In this document: positions 52,999-63,662 of the stretch, in pieces | How positions within the stretch are numbered: position 1 is the stretch's first letter | Layout: every line of letters starts with the position of its first letter | From: Ruminiclostridium sp. | GTDB taxonomy: Bacteria > Bacillota > Clostridia > Oscillospirales > Ruminococcaceae | Reading direction: 5' to 3' | Length of the DNA: 64,000 bases | Assembly (NCBI GenBank): GCA_017935365.1 | Contig: JAGBHT010000032.1 | Location: 62,001 to 126,000, forward strand | Program-made: the position numbers and the translations under genes | Notes under the pieces: generated by a model | Told to the model about the DNA's origin: nothing | The model's input: the letters and a program-made list of their open reading frames with translations, nothing else | Database searches by the model: none

Positions 52999-53027
52999 TT
53001 GCAAAATTAACTTAAATGGTGCATAAT
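52999..53027 (+). promoter_or_regulatory. Promoter of the GH74 gene
   Basis: TTGCAA (52999-53004) and CATAAT (53022-53027), 17-nt spacer. Confidence 0.55.
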
Positions 53028-53088
53028 ACTTGTGTAAAGGTTTACATGAAAATTAAGCAAGCTTGCTTTAATAAGAAAGGAACAAGGA

Positions 53089-55341
53089 ATGAAGTACAGA
53101 AAAATAACAGCGGTCATACTTGCAGTCGCAACGGCGATATGTGCCGCAGGCTGTAACGGAAACGATAATTCGGGAACATCGTCAAGCGGTGACGTGACCT
53201 CATCGGGCAGTGGTGACAGCAGTATGACAAGCGATAATACAACATCGGGCGGCAATTCGGGAACACCGCAGGCGCAGTTTACATTCAGCCAGGTCGCTAT
53301 GGGCGGCGGCGGATTTGTAAGCGGCGTGTTCGCAACGAGCGAAGAGGGCTTATATTATGCCCGTACAGACGTTGGCGGCGCATATCGCTATAATAAGGAT
53401 ACACAGAAGTGGGAAGCAATGTCGTATGACATAAGTGAGGACGACAGAGGTCTGCTTGGCATAGACGGTCTTGCTTATTCGGAAAAAGAACCCAACAAGG
53501 TATATATGCTTGCGGGAACAGAATACTTCAGCAACGGTCTTACCTGCCTTTTATACTCTGATGATTACGGCAAGACATGGAACCGTACCGACCTTACAGA
53601 AATGATAAAGGCTCACGGTAACGGTATGGGCAGAGGCAACGGCGAACGTATTGCAGTTGACCCAAAGAACAGCGACATAATCTATATAGGCGGCAGAACA
53701 GGCGGCATGATAAAGTCTACCGACGGCGGTAAGACGTTCACAGCGCTTGATATGGGCACTAAGACGTCTACATCAAACGGTAACGGTATATGCAGTATCA
53801 TAATCGATCCGAAGTCGGGCGACGACAGCGCCTGCACTACAATATATGCGGCTATATCCAGAACTCAGGAAGCCAACATATATAAGTCAACAGACGGCGG
53901 TGCTACCTGGGCTGAGGTCGCAGAAGCTCCCAAGGGTCTGTTCCCTCAGAGAATGAAGTATAACGGCGATGGCAAGATAGCAATTACCTATGCAAGTGCC
54001 GAAGGTCCGTGGAACAATAACAGAACAAGCGGCGGCATAAGACTGCTTGATATGTCAAACGATACATTTACGGATATCACACCTGTCAAGAAGTCATACG
54101 GCGATATAGTTATCGACCCTGCAAACCCTGACAGAATGGTTGCCTGCACGGAGAACATATATGTTCCTCAGCCGAACGGTGCATACGGTGATGAATTCTA
54201 TGTTACTACAGACGGCGGCAAGAACTGGACGCTTCTCAATGACAAGATGAAGCTTACGGACGGCGGTGTCAAGTGGCTCTCAACTACATCTATGCATTGG
54301 TGCAGTTCTATGGCTATCGACCCCAATAACACTAATAAGGTAATGGTTGTATCCGGTAACGGTATATTCACCTGCGATAATATCTGGGACGAAAGCCCCG
54401 AGTTCTATTTCTTCGCAAAGGGAATTGAGGAAACCGTTCCTTATGATATAATCAGCATTCCCGGTGGTAAGCTGGTAAGCGTTATCGGCGACTATGATGG
54501 TTTTGCTCAGGACACGGCTGAAGAATACGGAATGGTACATAGCAGTGTGGCAGGCTCTATGACGGGTCTTGCGGTAGCGGCAAAGGCTACAGACACCTGG
54601 GTAAAGTGCGGTGGCGATGAAGAAAAGCCCGGCTTCTGGTATACACTCGACGCGGGCAAGACGTGGAACAATGTAAAATATTCTCCTCTTGAAAGCAAGA
54701 AGGTAGCATACGGCGGTTATGTAGGCGTTTCGGCTGACGGAAAGAGATTCTTCTGGGCACCCGGCAACGACAACTTCATCTATTATTCGGACGACCTCGG
54801 CAAGACGTGGACAAAGAGCGAGGGCGGAGTAGGCACAAAGAAGATAATCTGCGACCCCGTAAATCCCGACTATGTATATGCCGCAAGCGGCGGTGCGTTC
54901 TTCTACAGTGAGGACGGCGGTAAGACATTCACACAGAATATGACACTGCCTGTATTTACGGCAATGCGTCCTGTAGTTGCTCCCGGCAAGGAGGGCGTTG
55001 TATACGTTCCCTCTATGGGACTTCAGGTATCGACCGACTACGGTAAGACATTCACAAGAATGGATACTTTAGCCGCTTGTATGGCGGTTGGCCTTGGCAA
55101 GGGCAAGACGGACAGCGATCCTTATACGATATTCGTATGGGGCAAGCCTACGAATGACGATCCTGTAGGTCTTTACTGGTCCGAGGACGAGGGCAAGACC
55201 TGGAGCAGAGTAAATGATGACGAGCACCAGTTTGGAGGTCCGGGTAACGGATATTTCGTTGCGGGCGATATGAACACATACGGCAGAGTTTATATGAGTA
55301 CTGTCGGTCTGGGCGTTGTTTACGGCGATCTTGTGCAGTAA
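53089..55341 (+). CDS. GH74 xyloglucanase lipoprotein
   Basis: A 750-aa lipoprotein that probably hydrolyses xyloglucan by inversion. The signal peptide ends AAGC (Cys 22), followed by a Ser/Gly/Thr linker to about residue 62. The rest is the two-part seven-bladed beta-propeller of GH74, with repeated sialidase-type motifs STDGGKTF, STDGGATW, TTDGGKNW, TLDAGKTW, SDDLGKTW, SEDGGKTF and SEDEGKTW. The start GGGGFVSGVFATSEEGLYYARTD (in pieces) has the Asp region used in catalysis. No dockerin or CBM is seen. AAAGGAACAAGGA precedes the ATG. It pairs with the divergent GH26 gene as a surface hemicellulase set. Confidence 0.94.
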   Translation: MKYRKITAVILAVATAICAAGCNGNDNSGTSSSGDVTSSGSGDSSMTSDNTTSGGNSGTPQAQFTFSQVAMGGGGFVSGVFATSEEGLYYARTDVGGAYRYNKDTQKWEAMSYDISEDDRGLLGIDGLAYSEKEPNKVYMLAGTEYFSNGLTCLLYSDDYGKTWNRTDLTEMIKAHGNGMGRGNGERIAVDPKNSDIIYIGGRTGGMIKSTDGGKTFTALDMGTKTSTSNGNGICSIIIDPKSGDDSACTTIYAAISRTQEANIYKSTDGGATWAEVAEAPKGLFPQRMKYNGDGKIAITYASAEGPWNNNRTSGGIRLLDMSNDTFTDITPVKKSYGDIVIDPANPDRMVACTENIYVPQPNGAYGDEFYVTTDGGKNWTLLNDKMKLTDGGVKWLSTTSMHWCSSMAIDPNNTNKVMVVSGNGIFTCDNIWDESPEFYFFAKGIEETVPYDIISIPGGKLVSVIGDYDGFAQDTAEEYGMVHSSVAGSMTGLAVAAKATDTWVKCGGDEEKPGFWYTLDAGKTWNNVKYSPLESKKVAYGGYVGVSADGKRFFWAPGNDNFIYYSDDLGKTWTKSEGGVGTKKIICDPVNPDYVYAASGGAFFYSEDGGKTFTQNMTLPVFTAMRPVVAPGKEGVVYVPSMGLQVSTDYGKTFTRMDTLAACMAVGLGKGKTDSDPYTIFVWGKPTNDDPVGLYWSEDEGKTWSRVNDDEHQFGGPGNGYFVAGDMNTYGRVYMSTVGLGVVYGDLVQ

Positions 55342-55357
55342 GTAAATATCAGAATAT

Positions 55358-55396
55358 AAAAAGCGGGGCAGGCGAAAAGTCTGCTCCGCTTTTTTA
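55358..55396. terminator. Bidirectional terminator between GH74 and ppk1
   Basis: Near-complementary arms AAAAAGCGGGGCAG/CTGCTCCGCTTTTTT with A- and T-tracts on the outside. Confidence 0.8.
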
Positions 55397-55411
55397 TAGC
55401 TATATGGATAT

Positions 55412-57538
55412 TTACTTTGGAAAATGTGCCTTGATTCTGGCAAAGAGCGATTTGCGGGGTTCTTTATAGAGCTTCAGTGCCTGTTCGGCTTCATCATAAG
55501 CACGGTCATAGAACAGCTTGTGTACTTCAATGCGTTCATCACCGGGCATAGGCTTTTTATGGCGGTAAATGCCGTCACTGCCCTGAACACGCGCCTTGAC
55601 ATTATCCTTAAGCATTGTGTCGAATATATCAACGACCTTATCGGAAATCACTTTGTCCCTTAGCGGTACAGCAACTTCTACACGGCGCTCTGTATTTCTT
55701 GTCATAAAGTCGGCAGATGAAATATAAACCTTTCTGCGTTCGCCCTTGCCGAATATATAGATACGGCTGTGTTCAAGGAAACGTCCTACTATCGAAATTA
55801 CCGATATATTCTCGGTATATCCCGGTACGCCTGCGATAAGACAGCAGATACCTCTGATCACAAGTTCGATCTTCACGCCGTGACAGCTTGCTTCTATCAG
55901 TTTATCTATTATATCCTTGTCGGTGAGTGAGTTCATTTTAAGACCTATGTAACCGTCGTTTCCGTAGGTTATTTCGTTGTCTATCATCTCTACTATGCGG
56001 GATTTAAGACATTTTGGGGCTACAAGAAGAGTGGTACTGCTTTCTACTGTTGTACCGAGTGACAGCGCATTGAACACAGTGCTTGCGTCCGCTCCGATAT
56101 CCTTATCCGAGGTCATAAGAGTAAGGTCGGTGTAAAGACGGGAGGTTTTCTCGTTGTAGTTGCCCGTGCCTATCTGGGTGTAGTATTTTATATTGCTTCC
56201 CTGTCGGCGGGTGATAAGCAACAGCTTTGAGTGAACCTTGAGAGCGTCAAGACCGTAAATTATCTTTACGCCGGCTTCCTCCATCTTCTTGCTCCAACCG
56301 ATGTTGTTCTCCTCGTCAAATCTTGCACGCAGTTCTACAAGCGCCATTACCTGCTTGCCGTTTTCTGCGGCTCTTATGAGTGCGCTTACAATCTCGCTGT
56401 TTCTTGCAACACGGTAAAGGGTTATCTTTATGGAAGAAACGTAAGGATCGTCTGCCGCTTCATCAAGCAGGCGCAGGAAGTTCTTGAACTTGTTATAGGG
56501 GTATGACAGAAGTATGTCGTGCTGGGAAAGCTGTGTGAACATACTTTCGTAAGGGTTCACCATTATGGAGTTCTGAGGTGAAACGTGGTAGTAGAACAGC
56601 TCTTTTCTGCTTTCGAGCTTTTCTTCAAGAGCCGACATAAAGCCGAAATCGAGCGGACAGCTCTGCATATATGAAAAACTGTCGGACAGCTCGAGATATT
56701 CGAGCATACGCTTTACAAGCTCGGGGGAAGCGTCGTATGAGAACTCGGCTCTTACGGGCATAAGCTTTTTTCTCTTGCGGCAAAGCTCTTCCATTACGTT
56801 TCTGAAATCCATATCGTGGTCGTAAAGCGCCTCGTTTGCGTCAATGTCGGCGTTACGGGTTACTCGCATTATACAGCGGTTTTCAACGTAAAAATTCGGG
56901 AACAGCATATCTATATAGTGCAGGATAACATCTTCCGCAAGCACATAGCGGAGCTTTTCGCCCGGCAGGAAAATGACACGTGGGAAGTCCTTGTCGCATT
57001 CTGCGCTCATTATTCCGACAAGCTGTTTTTTCTTTTCCTCATTCTTGCTTCTGAGCATAGTTCCGATATAGATCGCTCTGTTCTTCAAAAACGGGAACGG
57101 GTGATTTTTATCGATAATACTTGGAGAGAGCAGAGGGAGAATTTCTCTTTCAAAGAAAAGTCGTAAAAAGAGCTTGTCGTCGCCTTTAAGGTCGGCGGGC
57201 TTTTTAAGCTCGGCATACTCACTGAGTTTTGCTGTGACTTCAGAAAAGGCGCAGTCCTTGACATACAGCAGATCTCTTACTCTGCGTGCAATTTCTTTAA
57301 GCTGTCTTGCGGCAGTCATTCCCGTCTTGTTTTCGCACTTTTTAGGCTCGACAAGGTCCTGGTCGTACAGTGAGCCGACACGCACCATGAAAAATTCGTC
57401 AAGGTTGCTTGTGAATATGGATATGAATCTCATTCGCTCAAAAAGCGGAACATTTACGTCCTGCGCTTCTTCAAGTACACGCTGATTGAACTTCAGCCAG
57501 GATAATTCTCGGTTGTCGTATACGTTGGTGTCTGTCAT
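55412..57538 (-). CDS. ppk1: Polyphosphate kinase 1
   Basis: Makes long-chain inorganic polyphosphate from ATP, reversibly. The 708-aa protein has the four-domain PPK1 layout. The N domain begins NRELSWLKFNQRVLEEA. The catalytic domains have LKVHSKLLLITRR with the autophosphorylated His, YTQIGTGNYNEKTSRLYTDL, and VKIELVIRGICCLIAGVPG. AGAGGTAATT precedes the ATG at 57538. It lies between the GH74 gene and pyrG and is likely transcribed on its own or with pyrG. Confidence 0.95.
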   Translation of the reverse strand: MTDTNVYDNRELSWLKFNQRVLEEAQDVNVPLFERMRFISIFTSNLDEFFMVRVGSLYDQDLVEPKKCENKTGMTAARQLKEIARRVRDLLYVKDCAFSEVTAKLSEYAELKKPADLKGDDKLFLRLFFEREILPLLSPSIIDKNHPFPFLKNRAIYIGTMLRSKNEEKKKQLVGIMSAECDKDFPRVIFLPGEKLRYVLAEDVILHYIDMLFPNFYVENRCIMRVTRNADIDANEALYDHDMDFRNVMEELCRKRKKLMPVRAEFSYDASPELVKRMLEYLELSDSFSYMQSCPLDFGFMSALEEKLESRKELFYYHVSPQNSIMVNPYESMFTQLSQHDILLSYPYNKFKNFLRLLDEAADDPYVSSIKITLYRVARNSEIVSALIRAAENGKQVMALVELRARFDEENNIGWSKKMEEAGVKIIYGLDALKVHSKLLLITRRQGSNIKYYTQIGTGNYNEKTSRLYTDLTLMTSDKDIGADASTVFNALSLGTTVESSTTLLVAPKCLKSRIVEMIDNEITYGNDGYIGLKMNSLTDKDIIDKLIEASCHGVKIELVIRGICCLIAGVPGYTENISVISIVGRFLEHSRIYIFGKGERRKVYISSADFMTRNTERRVEVAVPLRDKVISDKVVDIFDTMLKDNVKARVQGSDGIYRHKKPMPGDERIEVHKLFYDRAYDEAEQALKLYKEPRKSLFARIKAHFPK

Positions 57539-57597
57539 AATTACCTCTTTGTTTTAGGATTGTAAAGGGAGTGTAAAATATCCCGTAATATGAATAT

Positions 57598-57624
57598 AAC
57601 CGCCCGCTTTCACGGGCAGTTATT
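57598..57624 (-). terminator. Weak hairpin between pyrG and ppk1
   Basis: Arms AACCGCCCG/CGGGCAGTT with one wobble. The T-tract is poor on both strands, so read-through from pyrG into ppk1 is possible. Confidence 0.35.
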
Positions 57625-57634
57625 TTGCATTTCT

Positions 57635-59299
<1,665 letters not shown>

Positions 59300-59327
59300 T
59301 CAATTTGAAAAATAAACACTACTCACT

Positions 59328-59356
59328 ATTATACTAAATCCGTTCTGCTTTTTCAA
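59328..59356 (-). promoter_or_regulatory. Promoter of pyrG
   Basis: On the minus strand, TTGAAA (59351-59356) and TATAAT (59328-59333), 17-nt spacer, about 80 nt upstream of the start. Confidence 0.65.
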
Positions 59357-59450
59357 GTGCTTTTATCGGATTTGAAGTTGCTTTGCGGTGTACAAAATAA
59401 ACAAATAACCTTTTAGGTATTTGTGCATATCGTTTAATTTTGAAAAAGTG

Positions 59451-59479
59451 TAGAAAATTTATGTGAAAAATGCTAAAAT
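59451..59479 (+). promoter_or_regulatory. Possible promoter of the export operon
   Basis: TAGAAA (59451-59456) and TAAAAT (59474-59479), 17-nt spacer, in an AT-rich gap. Nothing else is recognisable between 59357 and 59601. Confidence 0.35.
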
Positions 59480-59601
59480 TAAAATAAGCATCCCTATAGT
59501 GTTTTTTAAGTTTTGACCATATAAGGACAGTAAAATCCTTGATTTTCTATATTAGGAAAAAGATGCGTAAATCCCTTTGTTTAAAGGAAAGGAAAGTAAA
59601 A

Positions 59602-60582
59602 ATGAAAAAGACCTTTATGCGTGTTGCGGCAGTTGCTGTGATATGTGCGATCGCCGGTTCTGCATCGGGCTGTTACTTCTTCCCTGAGGAAGAAAAGCTC
59701 CTCGATCCACCCGTGCTGAAAGTGGAAGACGTTACTTACTCGACCTATAAGGCGGTCAAGAAAACTATTGTAAATAAGGCAAGCGCAACAGGATACTGCG
59801 TGTCGGAAGTACAGCAGGACTGCTCGTTTACGGAGCGTGACGGAACTCTCAAGACGATATATGTCAAAGCAGGCGACACAGTAAAGAAAGGCGACCTTAT
59901 TGCCGAGTACAATACGGGCGATCTCGAATATGAGATACGTTCACAGGAACTGAAAGTTCAGCAGGCGCAGAATACATACGGTTCAAGCGGTGCGGAGAAC
60001 GACCGCTTACAGCTTGAAATAGAGAAGAATACACTGGCACAGCTGCAGAACGAATACGACACTTCAAAGCTGTATGCTCCCTGCGACGGACTTGTAAGCT
60101 TTGCCGAACGTATGAACGCAGGTACAAAGGTGCAGTCATACAAGGTAATTGCAACTATAATCGATCCTGATAAGATATATGTCAAGGCCACCGTAAACGA
60201 CGACAAGAAGTTTACAAAGGATCAGGAAGTAACAATAACTATAGAAGAAGAGGAATACAAGGGCAAAGTCGTAAAGACCCCGACCGAGGCAAAGGAACAG
60301 GGCGACGAGGACACAAGTTCGATATACGTTGAATTCAATGGCACCGCTCCGAGCTTTACAAAGGTAGGCACGGTAGCAGATGTAAGCTATATAAAAGAGC
60401 AGGCGGAAAATGCGATCGTCATACCGAAATACCTTGTAAAGACCCTTTCGGGCAAGAACTATGTGCAGGTGTACAAGGACGGCGTCAAGACTGAGGTCGA
60501 CGTTGAGACCGGAATAAGCAACGCTACGGAGATCCAGATAACATCGGGACTTTCCGAGGGTGACGAGGTCGTTGTAAAGTAA
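59602..60582 (+). CDS. Membrane-fusion (HlyD/MacA-like) periplasmic adaptor lipoprotein
   Basis: A 326-aa extracytoplasmic adaptor of an ABC export system. It has a lipoprotein signal (residues 1-25, GSASGC), a lipoyl-like half (TIYVKAGDTVKKGDLIAEY), a helical hairpin (about 112-150, QELKVQQAQNTYGSSGAEND), the second lipoyl half (LYAPCDGLVSFAERMNAGT) and a beta-barrel with KDQEVTITIEEEEYKGKVV. The ATG at 59602 follows AAAGGAAAG. The FtsX-like permease follows 44 nt later, but no ATPase gene accompanies them. Confidence 0.88.
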   Translation: MKKTFMRVAAVAVICAIAGSASGCYFFPEEEKLLDPPVLKVEDVTYSTYKAVKKTIVNKASATGYCVSEVQQDCSFTERDGTLKTIYVKAGDTVKKGDLIAEYNTGDLEYEIRSQELKVQQAQNTYGSSGAENDRLQLEIEKNTLAQLQNEYDTSKLYAPCDGLVSFAERMNAGTKVQSYKVIATIIDPDKIYVKATVNDDKKFTKDQEVTITIEEEEYKGKVVKTPTEAKEQGDEDTSSIYVEFNGTAPSFTKVGTVADVSYIKEQAENAIVIPKYLVKTLSGKNYVQVYKDGVKTEVDVETGISNATEIQITSGLSEGDEVVVK

Positions 60583-60626
60583 TACGGCGTATTCACCGGC
60601 ATTTACCTTAGGAAGGAATAAAACAG

Positions 60627-63395
60627 ATGTTTACTCTACTGTGGCGCAAGATGCGCAATACAAAATGGATGGTACTCTGCCTGTTTATCGGCTTTTTGCT
60701 TGCGGCAGGCATGATGAGCACCATACCTATATATATGGACGCGTCCTTACAGCGTATGCTGATAAAGGATATGGAACAGTACCAGATCGACAACAACAAA
60801 TATCCCGGTCTGTATTCCGTAACAAAGACGCTCCAGCTGACGACTGATACGAATACTCAGCAGGCAACTATAGACGATCTTGTTTCCAAGTCGGACTCAC
60901 GAATAAATGCTATAGGAATAGCGTCGGAAAACACAAAGACAACGCTTATAGACGACTGTCTTTATATCGTAAACGGTGAACGTAACGGTGCGGAGCTTTC
61001 GACAAGACTTAAACTTATAGGTATGACCGACAGTCTTGATCATATGAAACTTATAAGAGGAGAACTGCCTTCAAAGACTGCCGTTGACGGGGTTTATGAA
61101 GGACTTGCATCGGAAGACGCACTGAAAACGCTCGGAATAAATGTCGGTAATACATATAAAGTCGTATCGCTTGCGGCAGGCGTTGAGCCTTATTATGTGA
61201 AGATCACGGGCGTATATGAACAGAAGACCGACAACGACAGCTACTGGGCTGAAACGCTTGACAGCTATCTCAATGCGATATTCGTTGACTATGATATGGT
61301 AAGAAACGAGCTTATGCCGGAGGGCAGATTCAATGCGGTAAATATCGCAAGAAGATATTCGCTCGATTACCATACTCTTGATATGAACAGAATAGCATCT
61401 GTTACCGCAGAGCTTGAAAATGACACAGCCTTTTATCAGGAAGCAGGCTATGCGCACGAATTCAACGTTGCGGACATAATCGGCAACTATACAGAGCGTG
61501 CCGAGAAGCTTACCCGTATACTGTGGATCTTACAGATACCCGCAATGGTAATGCTGGCGTTCTATCTGTTTATGGTATCCCAGCTCAATGTAGACAGAGA
61601 GCGCAACGAGATTGCGGTATTCAAGAGCCGAGGCGCAAGCTCATGGCAGATATTCGGTATGTATGCCGCAGAGTCGGGTATACTCGGTATAGTAACACTT
61701 GTGATCGCACCGTTCATAGGACTTGTACTGTGTCAGTTCCTCGGTGTATCGAACGGATTCTTGGAGTTTGTAAACCGTACAGGAATTGCCGCAAAGATAA
61801 CGGGTATCAGCGTACTGTATGCACTGCTTGCTGTAGTGGTATTCTTCCTTACAACGATGATACCGATAATCCCTGCGTCTAAGCTTACTATAGTACAGTA
61901 TAAGCAGAGCAGGACAAAGGTTGTAAAGATGTCGCTGTGGGAAAAGTGCGGTGTTGATATTGTACTTCTCGCGGTTTCTTTCGGATTTCTTTACTTCTAC
62001 ACAACCAATATTACAAATTCTATAGCCGAGGGAACGTTTGAAGCGACAGGTGAGCTTGATCCGTTGCTCTTCATATTCTCAACGCTTATGATACTTGGCT
62101 TCGGATTACTGTTTATCCGTATCTATCCGTATCTTTTAAGACTTGTATATTATGTACTGCGTCCTTTCTGGACACCCTCGCAGTACATGGCTATAACTAC
62201 AGTATGCCGTTCACAGGGCGGTAAGGAACGTTTCCTTATGCTGTTCCTTGTAATGACATTCTCATTCGGCCTGTTCTCGGCAAACACGGCAAGAGCGATA
62301 AACAACAACATAAGCGACAGGATCTATTATGAAAACGGTGCTGATGTGGTGCTGACCGAATATGCGCTTTCAACATCTGATGAAGGCGGATCGAGCTCTT
62401 ATGTCGAAACCGACTTTTCACGTTACGAAGCGCTTGAAGGCGTAGAAATTGCCACAAGAGTGCTTGTAAACGACAATGTAAAACTGAGAATTGCAAACAA
62501 GAATGTTGCAGATCTTACGCTTATGGCTATAGAGCCTGATAAATTTGCGCAGACAGCGTGGTTCAGAAATGACCTTCTGCCTATCCACTGGTGGAACTAC
62601 TGTAACGCTCTTGTTGAGAGCCGTTCGGGCGTGATCATTTCAAGCGGACTTGCCGAAAAGGCTAATGTTTCGCAGGGTGATGTGATTTCGTTCAAGTGGG
62701 GCGGAAACGACAGCCTTGATACCACAGTAATGGCAATAGTTGACTACTGGCCGGGACTTAACCCTAACGAGTGCGACTTTGCGGTTATGAACTATAACTA
62801 TGTCAGAGCAAGAACCGAGCTTGAACCGTATCAGATATGGCTCAAGATGAAAGACGGAGCGACAAGCGAGGCTCTTTACAAGAGCATTGAGGACGGAATG
62901 TTACCGCTTGAAAGTATCAAGGACAGCTCACAGATGCTGATAAGCGAAAAGACCGATCCGTCACTCCAGGGTATGAACGGTGCGCTGACGCTCGGTTTCA
63001 TAATCATAATGGTAATGACGATAATCGGCTTCCTTATCTACTGGATACTGTCGATAAAGGGCAGAACGTTACAGTTCGGTATTTTAAGGGCTATGGGCGT
63101 ATCGTTCGGCGAGATAATAGGAATACTCGGATATGAACAGCTTCTTGTATCTGGTGTTTCGATAATCTGTGCATTTATCATAGGCGGCGTGACAAGTGAT
63201 CTGTTTGTACCGCTGTTCCAGTATATGTACAACATAAACGAGCAGATACCGCCGTACAGGGTAGCGGCAATGCAGGCTGACTACATAAAGATGTACATTC
63301 TTATAGCTATAATGCTTCTCGGCGGATTTGCGATACTCGGTGCTATTATCCGTAAGATAAACATAAACAAGGCACTGAAACTCGGCGAGGATTAA
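60627..63395 (+). CDS. FtsX/MacB-like ABC transporter permease
   Basis: A 922-aa permease of the FtsX/LolC/MacB type. The first transmembrane helix is near residues 12-32 (WMVLCLFIGFLLAAGMMST). A large extracytoplasmic domain (about 35-310) follows, then three helices around 310-430, with VDRERNEIAVFKSRGAS as the coupling segment, and a second FtsX block at the end (GFIIIMVMTIIGFLIYWILS, then KGRTLQFGILRAMGVSFGEI). The two coupling segments contact an ATPase not encoded nearby. GGAAGGA precedes the ATG. Such systems export lipids, peptides or drugs, or transmit envelope signals. Confidence 0.88.
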   Translation: MFTLLWRKMRNTKWMVLCLFIGFLLAAGMMSTIPIYMDASLQRMLIKDMEQYQIDNNKYPGLYSVTKTLQLTTDTNTQQATIDDLVSKSDSRINAIGIASENTKTTLIDDCLYIVNGERNGAELSTRLKLIGMTDSLDHMKLIRGELPSKTAVDGVYEGLASEDALKTLGINVGNTYKVVSLAAGVEPYYVKITGVYEQKTDNDSYWAETLDSYLNAIFVDYDMVRNELMPEGRFNAVNIARRYSLDYHTLDMNRIASVTAELENDTAFYQEAGYAHEFNVADIIGNYTERAEKLTRILWILQIPAMVMLAFYLFMVSQLNVDRERNEIAVFKSRGASSWQIFGMYAAESGILGIVTLVIAPFIGLVLCQFLGVSNGFLEFVNRTGIAAKITGISVLYALLAVVVFFLTTMIPIIPASKLTIVQYKQSRTKVVKMSLWEKCGVDIVLLAVSFGFLYFYTTNITNSIAEGTFEATGELDPLLFIFSTLMILGFGLLFIRIYPYLLRLVYYVLRPFWTPSQYMAITTVCRSQGGKERFLMLFLVMTFSFGLFSANTARAINNNISDRIYYENGADVVLTEYALSTSDEGGSSSYVETDFSRYEALEGVEIATRVLVNDNVKLRIANKNVADLTLMAIEPDKFAQTAWFRNDLLPIHWWNYCNALVESRSGVIISSGLAEKANVSQGDVISFKWGGNDSLDTTVMAIVDYWPGLNPNECDFAVMNYNYVRARTELEPYQIWLKMKDGATSEALYKSIEDGMLPLESIKDSSQMLISEKTDPSLQGMNGALTLGFIIIMVMTIIGFLIYWILSIKGRTLQFGILRAMGVSFGEIIGILGYEQLLVSGVSIICAFIIGGVTSDLFVPLFQYMYNINEQIPPYRVAAMQADYIKMYILIAIMLLGGFAILGAIIRKININKALKLGED

Positions 63396-63419
63396 TGCCG
63401 GTATAAAGGAGGACTGTTT

Positions 63420-63662
63420 TTGGAGCTTGCTCTGGGAATATTCAAAAAGACACGTTTTCTGTTTGCACTGATCGCGGCTGCGGCGGCAGGCGTCGGTATA
63501 GCAATGAATAATGATAAGGCTTATGTCGTGTGCATAATTTTCATTGCGCTGACAATTGCGGCGGACGCAACCGTAATGGTGCTGAGCAGAAAGCTCAATA
63601 TACCGATAAAGTACCGCGAGAATTACTTCAGATTCGGCAAAAACAAGAAGGATAAGAAGTAA
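63420..63662 (+). CDS. Small two-helix membrane protein
   Basis: An 80-aa protein with two hydrophobic helices (RFLFALIAAAAAGVGIAMN and YVVCIIFIALTIAADATVMV) and a basic tail (FGKNKKDKK). It starts with TTG at 63420, 7 nt after AAAGGAGG. It lies 24 nt after the permease and shares one base with the next gene (TAATG). The function is unknown; it may be a small accessory of the transporter. Confidence 0.72.
   Translation: MELALGIFKKTRFLFALIAAAAAGVGIAMNNDKAYVVCIIFIALTIAADATVMVLSRKLNIPIKYRENYFRFGKNKKDKK

Noticed and set aside
52284-53015. A long + strand frame opposite the GH26 linker
   Set aside because: It is low-complexity Val/Ala/Glu/Leu sequence, the mirror of the Ser/Thr-rich repeats on the coding strand, and extends across the GH26 promoter.
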